Below are positions 24,653 through 31,701 of a stretch of 37,494 nt of DNA, in pieces. The stretch comes from JABIBU01 sp964464685. GTDB taxonomy: Bacteria; Patescibacteriota; Patescibacteriia; Magasanikbacterales; UBA922. Both the position numbers and the translations under genes were made by a program. The notes beneath the pieces were generated by a model. The model searched no databases, was not told the origin of the DNA, and saw nothing but the letters and a program-made list of their open reading frames with translations. The first letter of the stretch is position 1. Each line of letters begins with the position of its first letter. Location of the stretch: positions 1 through 37,494 of the forward strand of contig CAYXGV010000005.1 in the NCBI GenBank assembly GCA_964464685.1, in the 5' to 3' direction.

Positions 24653-24752
24653 NNNNNNNNNNNNNNNNNNNNNNNNNNNNNNNNNNNNNNNNNNNNNNNN
24701 NNNNNNNNNNNNNNNNNNNNNNNNNNNNNNNNNNNNNNNNNNNNNNNNNNNN
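24653..24752. other. Scaffold gap (100 N), probably artefactual
   Basis: The 55 bp on the left end exactly as the 55 bp on the right begin and run (24598-24652 equals 24753-24807). The true sequence probably has one copy and no gap. Confidence 0.9.
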
Positions 24753-24807
24753 ATTATTTTAAATTATTAGTATTGAAATTATACCAGATTACTCCCCTTT
24801 TTGCCAA
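24753..24807. repeat. 55-bp sequence duplicated across the scaffold gap, second copy
   Basis: Identical to 24598-24652; see the gap entry. Confidence 0.95.
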
Positions 24808-24846
24808 TCTACAAATTATCTAGATTCTACTATTAGAACTATATTT

Positions 24847-24935
24847 ATAGATACACGAATTTAACAGATTTAACGGATAATAACTAATTTTTAATCCGTT
24901 AAAATTAGTTTGATTCGTTAAATCTGTGTATCTAT
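24847..24935. repeat. Inverted-repeat element (GATTTAACGGAT type)
   Basis: ATAGATACAC (24847-24856) pairs with 24926-24935, AGATTTAACG (24866-24875) with 24916-24925, and TAACGGAT (24871-24878) with 24894-24901. The core word resembles that of the palindrome at 11083-11149. Confidence 0.65.
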
Positions 24936-24953
24936 CAACAATATACAACAAAC

Positions 24954-24982
24954 TTGATTTTGCTGTGTTAGCGTGGTAATAT
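24954..24982 (+). promoter_or_regulatory. Promoter of the flippase gene
   Basis: TTGATT (24954-24959), a 17-bp spacer and TAATAT (24977-24982), with TG one base before the -10. The ATG at 25086 is about 100 nt downstream; the leader holds a GCAGGC palindrome. Confidence 0.7.
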
Positions 24983-25042
24983 AGAAACAGGATACAATAT
25001 ACATGGAATAAAATACAAAAAAAATAAAATTGTATATTATTC

Positions 25043-25064
25043 CCTGCCTACCGGCAGGCAGGCA
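25043..25064. repeat. GCAGGC-type palindrome
   Basis: CCTGCCTACCGGCAGGCAGG core. The same motif occurs at 12443-12479 and 17064-17083. Confidence 0.65.
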
Positions 25065-25085
25065 TGTATTTTAAATATTGTAATT

Positions 25086-26510
25086 ATGTCCACCACTCGC
25101 AAAATCGCCCACAATACTATAGTACAAATTGTTGGAAAAATTATTTCAACTGCTTTGGGTTTGACAGCTCTCGGAATGATGACTAGATATTTGGGTACAG
25201 AACAATTTGGTTGGTATATTACTACTATTTCTTTCTTGGGTTTTATTGGTATTTTGATTGATTTTGGCCTAATTCCCGTCACCGCCCAAATGATGAGTGA
25301 ACCCGCTCATGACAAAAAAGAATTGTTTAAAAATTTAATTAGTTTTAGATTTTTTACTGCTCTATTTTTCCTAGCATTAACACCGGCCGTTGCTTTCCTT
25401 TTCCCCTACCCCCTAGCCGTAAAGCAGGCAATCTGTTTTACCACCGTCGCCTTTTTGAGCGTGGCCATGAACCAAGTATTCTTGGGTTTTTATCAAACAA
25501 AATTAAAAATGCACATTCAAGTAATTGGCGAAAATGTTGGCAGAATTATTTTGGTGGCTGGTCTCTGGTTACTAATGGCACGGGGAGCATCTTTTTTACT
25601 ACTCATGACTATTGTGGTTTTGAATAGCGTGGCTTACACCGCGGTACTTTGGATTAGTGCCAAAAAAAATACACCAGTCGGATTTGGTTTCAACTGGAAA
25701 ATTTGGCAAGCTATTATGATCAAAATGTGGCCAATTGCTATTTCTATTATTTTTAATGTAATTTATCTAAAAGGCGACATAATTATTTTATCACTTTTCA
25801 AAACTCAAACCGAAGTTGGTATTTATGGAGCTGCTTATCGCGTCATAGATATTCTGGCCCAAACCGCCATGATGCTAATGGGCGTGATGTTGCCACTTTT
25901 GGCTTACGCTTGGTCAAGACAATTAAAACCAGAATTCAAAAAATATTATCAACAAGCTTTTGATGCCATGATGCTACTGGCTCTACCTATCATGGTGGGT
26001 ACAATAATTTTGGCTAATAAAATTATGTATATAGTTGGCGGTGAAGATTTTGTTGATTCTAGCCGACCTCTACAAATTTTGGCTATTGCTGTCTTTGGTG
26101 TTTATTTAGGAGCAGTCTTTGGCCACGCCGCTGTCGCCATCAACAAACAAAAGCAAACCATGTGGATTTATATTTCCAATGCCATAATTACTCTAATTGG
26201 TTATCTAATTTTTATTCCAAAATTTGGTATGTATGGTGCTGCTTGGATGACAGTTTTTTCCGAACTTTATGCTGGTTTATTATTATGGGCCACTATAAAG
26301 CATTATTCCAAAGAAAAATTACAACTAAAAACCTTTGCCAAAATTATTCTGGCTTCGGTTGTTATGGGAATAGTTTTGTTATTATTAATCAATTTAAATG
26401 TTTTTATTTTGGTAATTTTGGGAATGTTAATTTATGGAGCAACTATAATTTTGACCAAAGGAATTTCTAGAGAAACAATAAAAGAGATAATTGCTACAAA
26501 GAAAGTATAA
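25086..26510 (+). CDS. Oligosaccharide flippase (Wzx/MOP superfamily)
   Basis: A 474-aa polytopic membrane protein with about 12-14 hydrophobic segments. The N-terminus (KIISTALGLTALGMMTRYLG, TEQFGWYITTISFLG) is typical of polysaccharide-biosynthesis flippases, which move lipid-linked glycan units across the inner membrane. A MurJ-type function is possible but the opening matches the Wzx/RfbX group better. It is followed 11 nt later by an O-antigen ligase/polymerase-like gene, so the pair could export and assemble a surface glycan. No glycosyltransferase is in the window. It has its own promoter. Confidence 0.85.
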   Translation: MSTTRKIAHNTIVQIVGKIISTALGLTALGMMTRYLGTEQFGWYITTISFLGFIGILIDFGLIPVTAQMMSEPAHDKKELFKNLISFRFFTALFFLALTPAVAFLFPYPLAVKQAICFTTVAFLSVAMNQVFLGFYQTKLKMHIQVIGENVGRIILVAGLWLLMARGASFLLLMTIVVLNSVAYTAVLWISAKKNTPVGFGFNWKIWQAIMIKMWPIAISIIFNVIYLKGDIIILSLFKTQTEVGIYGAAYRVIDILAQTAMMLMGVMLPLLAYAWSRQLKPEFKKYYQQAFDAMMLLALPIMVGTIILANKIMYIVGGEDFVDSSRPLQILAIAVFGVYLGAVFGHAAVAINKQKQTMWIYISNAIITLIGYLIFIPKFGMYGAAWMTVFSELYAGLLLWATIKHYSKEKLQLKTFAKIILASVVMGIVLLLLINLNVFILVILGMLIYGATIILTKGISRETIKEIIATKKV

Positions 26511-26521
26511 AATCGTAACTT

Positions 26522-27820
26522 ATGACTTATTGCTTATTGCTTATTGCTTATTGCCTACTATTCGCCTTCATCGCATGGAATAGATTTAATTATGCTTTAG
26601 TTTTATTTTTCTTTCTCCTTCCGACTTACCTAATTAGATTTAATATCGGCCCACTACCAACCACACTATTGGAAATGATGTTTGGTATTATTTTTTTAAT
26701 TTGGATTATTAAACAAAAATCAGTTATCAGATATCAGATAACAAAAATAATAAAAGAAAATAAGCTACTGTTTGCCGGAATTATACTCTTTATCGCTACT
26801 GCCACTATTTCCATTTTTACATCATCAAATTTAAAATCAGCCCTTGGTGAATGGAAAGCATTTTATATAGAACCAATAATCATGCTCTGTATATTAGTTA
26901 CAAGTTACAAGTTACAAGTTACAAAAAAATTAAAAAATGATATAATTTTTGCCCTAATTCTCTCGGGCTTAGCAACCTCCCTCTTAGCAATCTACCAACA
27001 CTTCACCGGCTGGCTAGTCCCCTATGACTTTTGGCAAAACAACGATACCTTTCGCGTCACCGCTTGGTATGGTTTCCCCAATGGTGTTGGATTATTTTTA
27101 GCCCCACTTTTCCCATTGACCTTATATGGTTTAAAACAATCAATCTTAGACTTTAAAAATAAAAACTGGAAAAAATATTTATTCCTTATTCCTTATTCCT
27201 TATTCCTTATTTTGTCTCCTTTTGCCATTTTCTATGCTAAAAGTACCGGTGCTCTTATCGGCCTAGTCGCCGGCATTGGAATCCTATTACTTGCAAACAA
27301 AAAAACCCGCTGGTTCACAATAATTATTGCAATCGTCGGTCTTTCCGGCCTTTTCTACTTTTCCAGCTTTTCGAGTCTAAGAAACGAAGTAACCTTCCAA
27401 GACCGCTCTGGTCAAATTCGCTTATCAATGTGGTCAGATACTGTTAATTTTTTAAAAGATAATCCAATTACCGGCGCTGGTCTAGCTTCTTATCCAGAAA
27501 AAATAGTTCCTTATCATACAACTGTAAATGGTGAAGGTATAGAAATATTCCACCACCCTCACAATATCTTTTTAACCATGTGGGTGAATTTAGGCCTGTT
27601 TGGTTTAGTAGGGTTTTTACTAATTTTAATTTGGTTTTTAAAAATAATCTTGTTACGTAACATGCTACGTAACAAACTAACAATATTTTTATTAAGCTCA
27701 ATGGTCGTTATAGTAATCATGGGTTTAGTCGATTCTCCTTATATTAAAAACGATCTCGCAATATTTTTCTGGCTTTTACCAGCCCTACTTATTTCAAACA
27801 CACAATCACAATCTGTGTAA
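26522..27820 (+). CDS. O-antigen ligase/polymerase-like membrane protein (WaaL/Wzy family)
   Basis: A 432-aa polytopic protein. The O-antigen ligase domain is recognised by the loop after SLLAIYQHFTG and by RLSMWSDTVNFLKDNPITG with a downstream HHPHNIFLTMWVNLGLFG, where His-rich motifs form the catalytic loop. Such enzymes join or polymerise lipid-linked glycans at the outer face of the membrane. Four heptanucleotide arrays lie inside the gene in frame, one of them encoding the N-terminus right after the ATG; all fall in hydrophobic or linker segments (for example ATSYKLQVTK-like and LIPYSLFLI-like stretches). It follows the flippase by 11 nt. Confidence 0.82.
   Translation: MTYCLLLIAYCLLFAFIAWNRFNYALVLFFFLLPTYLIRFNIGPLPTTLLEMMFGIIFLIWIIKQKSVIRYQITKIIKENKLLFAGIILFIATATISIFTSSNLKSALGEWKAFYIEPIIMLCILVTSYKLQVTKKLKNDIIFALILSGLATSLLAIYQHFTGWLVPYDFWQNNDTFRVTAWYGFPNGVGLFLAPLFPLTLYGLKQSILDFKNKNWKKYLFLIPYSLFLILSPFAIFYAKSTGALIGLVAGIGILLLANKKTRWFTIIIAIVGLSGLFYFSSFSSLRNEVTFQDRSGQIRLSMWSDTVNFLKDNPITGAGLASYPEKIVPYHTTVNGEGIEIFHHPHNIFLTMWVNLGLFGLVGFLLILIWFLKIILLRNMLRNKLTIFLLSSMVVIVIMGLVDSPYIKNDLAIFFWLLPALLISNTQSQSV
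26526..26553. repeat. Heptanucleotide tandem repeat (CTTATTG) at the O-antigen ligase start
   Basis: Four perfect 7-bp units beginning two bases after the ATG. Slippage by one unit would shift the reading frame at the N-terminus. Confidence 0.85.
26721..26741. repeat. Heptanucleotide tandem repeat (CAGATAT)
   Basis: Three units, CAGTTAT, CAGATAT and CAGATAA, in frame in the O-antigen ligase-like gene. Confidence 0.65.
26896..26923. repeat. Heptanucleotide tandem repeat (AGTTACA)
   Basis: Four perfect 7-bp units inside the O-antigen ligase-like gene. Confidence 0.85.
27184..27211. repeat. Heptanucleotide tandem repeat (CCTTATT)
   Basis: Four perfect 7-bp units inside the O-antigen ligase-like gene. 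Confidence 0.85.
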
Positions 27821-27850
27821 TCATTTTTAAATCAGTGAAATCAATACTAT

Positions 27851-28123
27851 ATGAATTGGAAAACCACAAAACTTAAAAAACTCGCCGAAACCTTGGCTTC
27901 AATAAAAAACGAAACTGACATGCTAAACTTTTTGCGTGATCTCTGCACTTTGGAAGAATTAGCCGAAATATCAAATCGTTGGGAAGCCGTGCAATTACTT
28001 CACAAAGAAACGCCCTATCGTGAAGTAGCCCAAAAGACTGGCATGAGCACCACGACTGTCACTCGCATTGCCCATTGGATAAAACATGGTGAAGGTGGGT
28101 ATGAAAAAGTTTTGAAAAAATAA
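27851..28123 (+). CDS. yerC: TrpR-family transcriptional regulator, YerC/HisR-like
   Basis: A 90-aa all-helical DNA-binding protein. The segment LRDLCTLEELAEISNRWEAV followed by the helix-turn-helix YREVAQKTGMSTTTVTRIAHW matches the YerC/YecD branch of the TrpR repressor family. In Firmicutes members of this group have been proposed as histidine-operon repressors (HisR). Here the gene stands directly upstream of the his operon, and a TAGTA-N9-TACTA palindrome overlaps the operon's -10 box, so histidine-dependent repression is a good hypothesis. It follows the O-antigen ligase-like gene by 30 nt without a clear promoter of its own and ends at an intrinsic terminator. Confidence 0.9.
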   Translation: MNWKTTKLKKLAETLASIKNETDMLNFLRDLCTLEELAEISNRWEAVQLLHKETPYREVAQKTGMSTTTVTRIAHWIKHGEGGYEKVLKK

Positions 28124-28132
28124 AAAATATGT

Positions 28133-28162
28133 AGAGACGCGATTTATCGCGTCTCTTTTTTT
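28133..28162 (+). terminator. Terminator after yerC (AGAGACGCG palindrome)
   Basis: AGAGACGCGA (28133-28142), loop TTTA, TCGCGTCTCT (28147-28156), then Ts to 28162. The palindrome belongs to the same family as the one in the methyltransferase gene at 20359-20378. It separates the regulator from the his operon promoter. Confidence 0.9.
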
Positions 28163-28190
28163 ACACCATCCAACTTATCCACAGCTACTC

Positions 28191-28219
28191 TTGACAATGT
28201 TTTAATGTAGTAATACAAT
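28191..28219 (+). promoter_or_regulatory. Sigma70-type promoter of the his operon
   Basis: TTGACA (28191-28196), a 17-bp spacer and TACAAT (28214-28219). Predicted start is 28226-28228, on or within two bases of the leader ATG at 28228. Confidence 0.88.
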
Positions 28220-28226
28220 AATACTA
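28208..28226. promoter_or_regulatory. Candidate operator for the YerC/HisR-like regulator
   Basis: TAGTA (28208-28212) and TACTA (28222-28226) form a palindrome centred on the -10 box of the his promoter. TrpR-family regulators bind palindromes with CTAG/TAGTA-like half-sites as dimers. Binding here would block RNA polymerase. Not tested. Confidence 0.45.
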
Positions 28227-28227
28227 T

Positions 28228-28281
28228 ATGAAACTTACTATTTTACAAAATATAGTTCATCACAAAAAAGACCTCGAGTAA
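28228..28281 (+). CDS. Histidine leader peptide of the his operon
   Basis: A 17-codon ORF (ATG 28228, TAA 28279-28281) with two adjacent His codons, CAT CAC (28258-28263), followed by KKDLE. It starts where transcription is predicted to start, so it is probably leaderless. A 15-bp hairpin begins 7 nt after the His codons and an intrinsic terminator follows. Position, size and the His pair suggest a ribosome-mediated attenuator for the tRNA-His and his genes downstream. Only two His codons are present, against seven in E. coli hisL, and I did not find a pairing that excludes the terminator, so the mechanism is less clear than for the cysteine leader. Confidence 0.6.
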   Translation: MKLTILQNIVHHKKDLE

Positions 28282-28309
28282 CAGCTCCGAGTAGCTTTAC
28301 TTTGAGGTC
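28270..28309 (+). promoter_or_regulatory. Hairpin between the histidine codons and the terminator
   Basis: GACCTC (28270-28275) pairs with GAGGTC (28304-28309), AGTAA (28277-28281) with TTACT (28297-28301) and AGCT (28283-28286) with AGCT (28293-28296). A ribosome on the His codons would cover the first arm. An alternative small hairpin pairs CTCGAG (28273-28278) with CTCCGAG (28285-28291). Confidence 0.65.
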
Positions 28310-28311
28310 AT

Positions 28312-28334
28312 AATCGCCACATGGGCGATTTTTT
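28312..28334 (+). terminator. Intrinsic terminator in the his leader
   Basis: AATCGCC (28312-28318), loop ACATG, GGCGATT (28324-28330), with a T run to 28334. It lies between the leader peptide and tRNA-His, so tRNA and his genes are expressed only by read-through or from a weak TATAAT at 28340-28345. Confidence 0.88.
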
Positions 28335-28345
28335 ATTTATATAAT

Positions 28346-28446
28346 GAAATCTCTACTGTGGTGCCCATCGTATAATGGTCAATATGCGAGACTGTGAATC
28401 TTGGGATACGGGTTCAATTCCCGTTGGGCGCCCCAGTGGAGATTTC
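28346..28446 (+). other. 13-bp helix flanking tRNA-His
   Basis: GAAATCTCTACTG (28346-28358) pairs with 28434-28446 (one G-U pair). It continues the acceptor stem after a single T-C mismatch, giving a helix of about 22 bp around the tRNA and including the CA of the CCA end. It may guide RNase P/RNase Z processing or hold the tRNA in a regulatory fold. Its 5' arm GAAATC can also pair with GATTTT at the terminator's end. Confidence 0.6.
28360..28435 (+). tRNA. tRNA-His (GUG)
   Basis: A full cloverleaf: G-1 (28360) facing discriminator C73, acceptor GTGCCCA/TGGGCGC, D stem GTAT/ATAT with the loop AATGGTCA, anticodon stem CGAGA/TCTTG around CTGTGAA (anticodon GTG), 4-nt variable loop, T stem ACGGG/CCCGT around TTCAATT, and an encoded CCA. 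G-1 and C73 are the identity elements for histidyl-tRNA synthetase. It lies 25 nt after the leader terminator and 32 nt before hisS on the same strand. Confidence 0.96.
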
Positions 28447-28467
28447 AAACAATAATTTAACTTATAT

Positions 28468-29766
28468 ATGAAAAATAACAATATTATAGAACCAAAAATA
28501 CTTAAGGGTACCAGGGATTTCTTACCAGAGGAGATGGCACAGCGTAATTTTGTGCAACAAAAAATTGTTTCCGTGTTTGAGCGTTTTGGGTATGATAGTA
28601 TCGATACACCGGCCATAGAATATGCCGAAACTTTACTGGGAAAATATGGGGATGAAGGTTCAAAACAATTGTATAGATTTAAAGATAATGGCGGACGTGA
28701 TGTGGCCTTGCGTTTTGATCAAACAGTACCATTTGCTCGTGTTGTGGCGACAAATTATTCTAATTTACCCATGCCATTTAAACGTTATCAAATTTCTAAG
28801 GTCTGGCGGGCAGATAAACCAGCAAAAGGACGCTACCGTGAATTTACTCAGTGCGATATTGATGTTATTGGCACCAAAAATTTAGTTTCTGAGACTGAAA
28901 TTGCTAAGGCAGTTTATTCCGTATTTAAAAATCTTGGTTTCAATAAATTCATTATTAAAATAAATAGTCGCCGGCTTATTAATAGTATCCTGGATAATTT
29001 AGGTGTGGAACAAACAAAACAAGTCTCTGTCATGCGTATTTTGGATAAATTAAATAAAATCGGTAAAGAAGGTGTGACAAAAGAGATGGAGGAAATTTGT
29101 GATAAAAAGATTGTTTCAAATATTTTAGACACCATGCTCTTAAACGGTTCTAATCAAAACAAATTGGATAAACTTAAAAAATATGATATTCAAGAAGTAA
29201 ATGATTTTTTGTATCTTTGTTCACAAGCCCAGTTGCCTGAAACTTTTTTAGAATTTGATCCCAGTCTTGCTCGAGGTTTAGATTATTATACGGGCATTAT
29301 TTACGAGGTTTATATACAAGATACGGAAATTGGGGCCGTTTGTGCTGGTGGCAGATATGACAATTTATGTAGTCTATTTAGTAAAGAAGAATTTAGCGGT
29401 GTTGGGGTGGCCTTTGGATTTGATCGTATTGTTTTAGCGATGGAAACTCTCAAACTTTTGAATAATGTCGGGCTTACTTCTGAGGTATTAGTAACTTACT
29501 TTGATAAAGAAAGTTTGGCAAGCTCTCTAAAAATTTGGGACGAATTACAGACCGCAGGAATTAATACTGAAATATATTTTGAACCAGCTAAACTACAAAA
29601 ACAATTTGCTTATGCTAATAAAAAACAAATTAAGTTTGTGGTAATTTGTGGTCCAGACGAAATTAAACAAAATATGATTACTATAAAAAATATGAAGACG
29701 GGTAAACAAAAAACCATTCCCCAATCACAACTATCTAATTATTTTAATGGTTACACAAATCTATGA
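28468..29766 (+). CDS. hisS: Histidyl-tRNA synthetase
   Basis: A class II synthetase charging tRNA-His. Motif 2 (FKRYQISKVWRADKPAKGRY, catalytic Arg114), the His-specific motifs LARGLDYYTG (about 267-276) and GGRYDNL, and motif 3 (GVAFGFDRIVLAM) are all intact. About 95 C-terminal residues form the anticodon-binding domain, so this is a true synthetase and not the HisZ paralogue. The QCDIDVIG after motif 2 resembles the archaeal/eukaryotic-like HisRS branch more than the E. coli type (from memory). Its stop overlaps the hisG start by 4 nt (ATGA). The position between its own tRNA and short-form hisG suggests shared control and possibly a HisZ-like partnership with HisG. Confidence 0.95.
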   Translation: MKNNNIIEPKILKGTRDFLPEEMAQRNFVQQKIVSVFERFGYDSIDTPAIEYAETLLGKYGDEGSKQLYRFKDNGGRDVALRFDQTVPFARVVATNYSNLPMPFKRYQISKVWRADKPAKGRYREFTQCDIDVIGTKNLVSETEIAKAVYSVFKNLGFNKFIIKINSRRLINSILDNLGVEQTKQVSVMRILDKLNKIGKEGVTKEMEEICDKKIVSNILDTMLLNGSNQNKLDKLKKYDIQEVNDFLYLCSQAQLPETFLEFDPSLARGLDYYTGIIYEVYIQDTEIGAVCAGGRYDNLCSLFSKEEFSGVGVAFGFDRIVLAMETLKLLNNVGLTSEVLVTYFDKESLASSLKIWDELQTAGINTEIYFEPAKLQKQFAYANKKQIKFVVICGPDEIKQNMITIKNMKTGKQKTIPQSQLSNYFNGYTNL

Positions 29767-30401
29767 CCTCCAACAAAAACATACGTATTGCAATACAAAA
29801 ACAAGGACGTTTACAAGATCCCAGCTTAGACTTTATTAATTCGCTTGGATTTGAATTTAATCGTGCACAATTAGGAGAATTAATAATTACTTGTACAAAC
29901 GCACCAATTGAAATTCTATTTGTCCGTAATAGCGATATTCCTGAATACATAAAAGCAGGAGTTGCTGACTTTGGTATTGTTGGTCAAAACGTCATCTATG
30001 AAAGAAAAGAAAATTATAAAATTATAAAACGTTTGGGATTTGGAAGGTGTAAATTGGTTATTGCTTCTCCAAAAAAATCATCCATTCGCACGGTTGGCGA
30101 CTTGCAAGATGAACGCATCGCCACCTCATATGTAAATAGTCTGCAACAATTTTTAAGAAAGAATAATATTAATGCTTCCCTTATAAACATTAATGGATCT
30201 GTGGAAATTGCCCCGGTATTAGGTTTATCAGATGCAGTCTGTGATATTACTCAGACTGGAAATACTCTGAAAGCATACAAATTACAACCAATTGCAACCA
30301 TTTTGAAATCAGAAGCAGTACTAATTGAAAGTCCATTTGCCAATAAAAATAAGAATATTATTTTAGATAAAATTCAATATGAAAATAATCAAACTTGCTA
30401 A
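29763..30401 (+). CDS. hisG: ATP phosphoribosyltransferase, short form
   Basis: The first step of histidine synthesis: joins ATP and PRPP to give phosphoribosyl-ATP. At 212 aa it is the short form lacking the C-terminal ACT-like regulatory domain of the long form (about 290 aa). The start RIAIQKQGRLQDPSLDFI and the PRPP-binding region (DAVCDITQTGNTLKAYKL) are recognisable. Known short-form enzymes need HisZ, a HisRS paralogue, for activity and feedback. No hisZ is in this operon; a complete hisS overlaps it by 4 nt. hisD overlaps its 3' end by 23 nt. Confidence 0.93.
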   Translation: MTSNKNIRIAIQKQGRLQDPSLDFINSLGFEFNRAQLGELIITCTNAPIEILFVRNSDIPEYIKAGVADFGIVGQNVIYERKENYKIIKRLGFGRCKLVIASPKKSSIRTVGDLQDERIATSYVNSLQQFLRKNNINASLININGSVEIAPVLGLSDAVCDITQTGNTLKAYKLQPIATILKSEAVLIESPFANKNKNIILDKIQYENNQTC

Positions 30402-31701
30402 ATTCAAACTAGATAAAAATTACACGAAAATAATGAAACGTAGTGGCGAACAATACAGTGGTCTTTTTGACACAGTAAAAAATATTTTTAATGAAGTCTG
30501 TCAAAGAGGAGATATCGCGGTAAAAGAATACACCAAACAATTTGATAGTGTTGATTTAAAGAATTTTAAAGTAAGTAAACAAGAAATACAAGAGGCATAC
30601 ACTAAGGTAGATGCAAATTATGTAAAAGCATTGGAGCAGTCAATTAATAATATTACCTTGGTTTGTAAACAACAGATCAGAGATATAAAAAATACTGTAA
30701 TTGAAACGCAACCAGGTGTACGAGTTTGGCAAAAATGGAATCCTATAGAAAAAGTCGGACTTTATGTGCCTGGCGGTCGAGCGCTCTATCCATCATCTGT
30801 GCTGATGAATGCTATTCCAGCTAAAGTGGCTGGCTGTAAACAAATTTCCCTTACCACTCCTCCGCAAAAGAATGGGAACATCGCTCCGGAAATTTTAGTA
30901 GCCGCCGATAGGTTGGGCATAAATAAAATATTTAAAATTGGTGGGGCTCAAGCCATTGCTTCACTAGTTTACGGGACAGAAACGGTACCGAAGGTCTATA
31001 AAATTGTCGGTCCGGGGAATGCATATGTTGCGACGGCTAAATTATATGGCTTAATGAGTGGCGAAATATCCATAGATTCTCCAGCTGGCCCTTCAGAAGT
31101 ATTTATTATTGCTGATGAAACTGCCGATCCAAAATTTATCGCCGCTGACTTAATGGCTGATGCTGAACATGGCCCTGATGGTGCTTCTGTCCTCATAAGC
31201 ACTTCTAAAAAATTGATTGAAAAAGTAGTAGAGGAAATAGAAAATAAGGCTAAACAATTCAAAACACAAAATAATATTACAAACTCAATAGAAAATTATG
31301 GATTGTTTGCAATAGCAAAATCCACTGACGAAGCAATAGCTTTTGCCAATGAATATGCTCCTGAGCATATTCAGATAATGACTAAAAATGCTTTAATTGT
31401 CGCGGATAAAATCTATAATGCCGGTTCAGTCTTTGTAGGTAATTATACTTGTAAATCGGCTGGCGATTATGCCAGTGGAGCCAATCATGTTTTACCGACT
31501 GGCGGTTCTGCGAAGACATTTTCTGGCCTTTCTGTTTTTGACTTTATGAAACGAATTGAATACCAACAATGTTCTAAACAAGGGCTAGATCGTCTGAGAA
31601 ATACTATAAATACTTTTGCAGACGTAGAAGGATTACCAGCACACAAATATTCTTGTGGGGTGAGATTCAATAATAATAAAACATATGAAAAATTTAGTTA
31701 A
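30379..31701 (+). CDS. hisD: Histidinol dehydrogenase
   Basis: Oxidises L-histidinol to L-histidine in two NAD-dependent steps, the last of the pathway. Conserved parts are the VGLYVPGGRALYPSSVLM segment, the PSEVFIIADETADP and DLMADAEHGPDGAS region (metal and catalytic residues), and GDYASGANHVLPTGG near the C-terminus. 440 aa is normal. The start at 30379 overlaps hisG by 23 nt, and hisC overlaps its end by 17 nt. Confidence 0.96.
   Translation: MKIIKLAKFKLDKNYTKIMKRSGEQYSGLFDTVKNIFNEVCQRGDIAVKEYTKQFDSVDLKNFKVSKQEIQEAYTKVDANYVKALEQSINNITLVCKQQIRDIKNTVIETQPGVRVWQKWNPIEKVGLYVPGGRALYPSSVLMNAIPAKVAGCKQISLTTPPQKNGNIAPEILVAADRLGINKIFKIGGAQAIASLVYGTETVPKVYKIVGPGNAYVATAKLYGLMSGEISIDSPAGPSEVFIIADETADPKFIAADLMADAEHGPDGASVLISTSKKLIEKVVEEIENKAKQFKTQNNITNSIENYGLFAIAKSTDEAIAFANEYAPEHIQIMTKNALIVADKIYNAGSVFVGNYTCKSAGDYASGANHVLPTGGSAKTFSGLSVFDFMKRIEYQQCSKQGLDRLRNTINTFADVEGLPAHKYSCGVRFNNNKTYEKFS

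Noticed and set aside
24598..24807. True 55-bp direct repeat with a duplicated promoter
   Set aside because: The copies abut a 100-N gap exactly, which is best explained by an unmerged contig overlap.
28312..28435. T-box riboswitch before hisS
   Set aside because: No T-box consensus, specifier loop or antiterminator bulge was found; an actual tRNA gene and a leader peptide are there instead.
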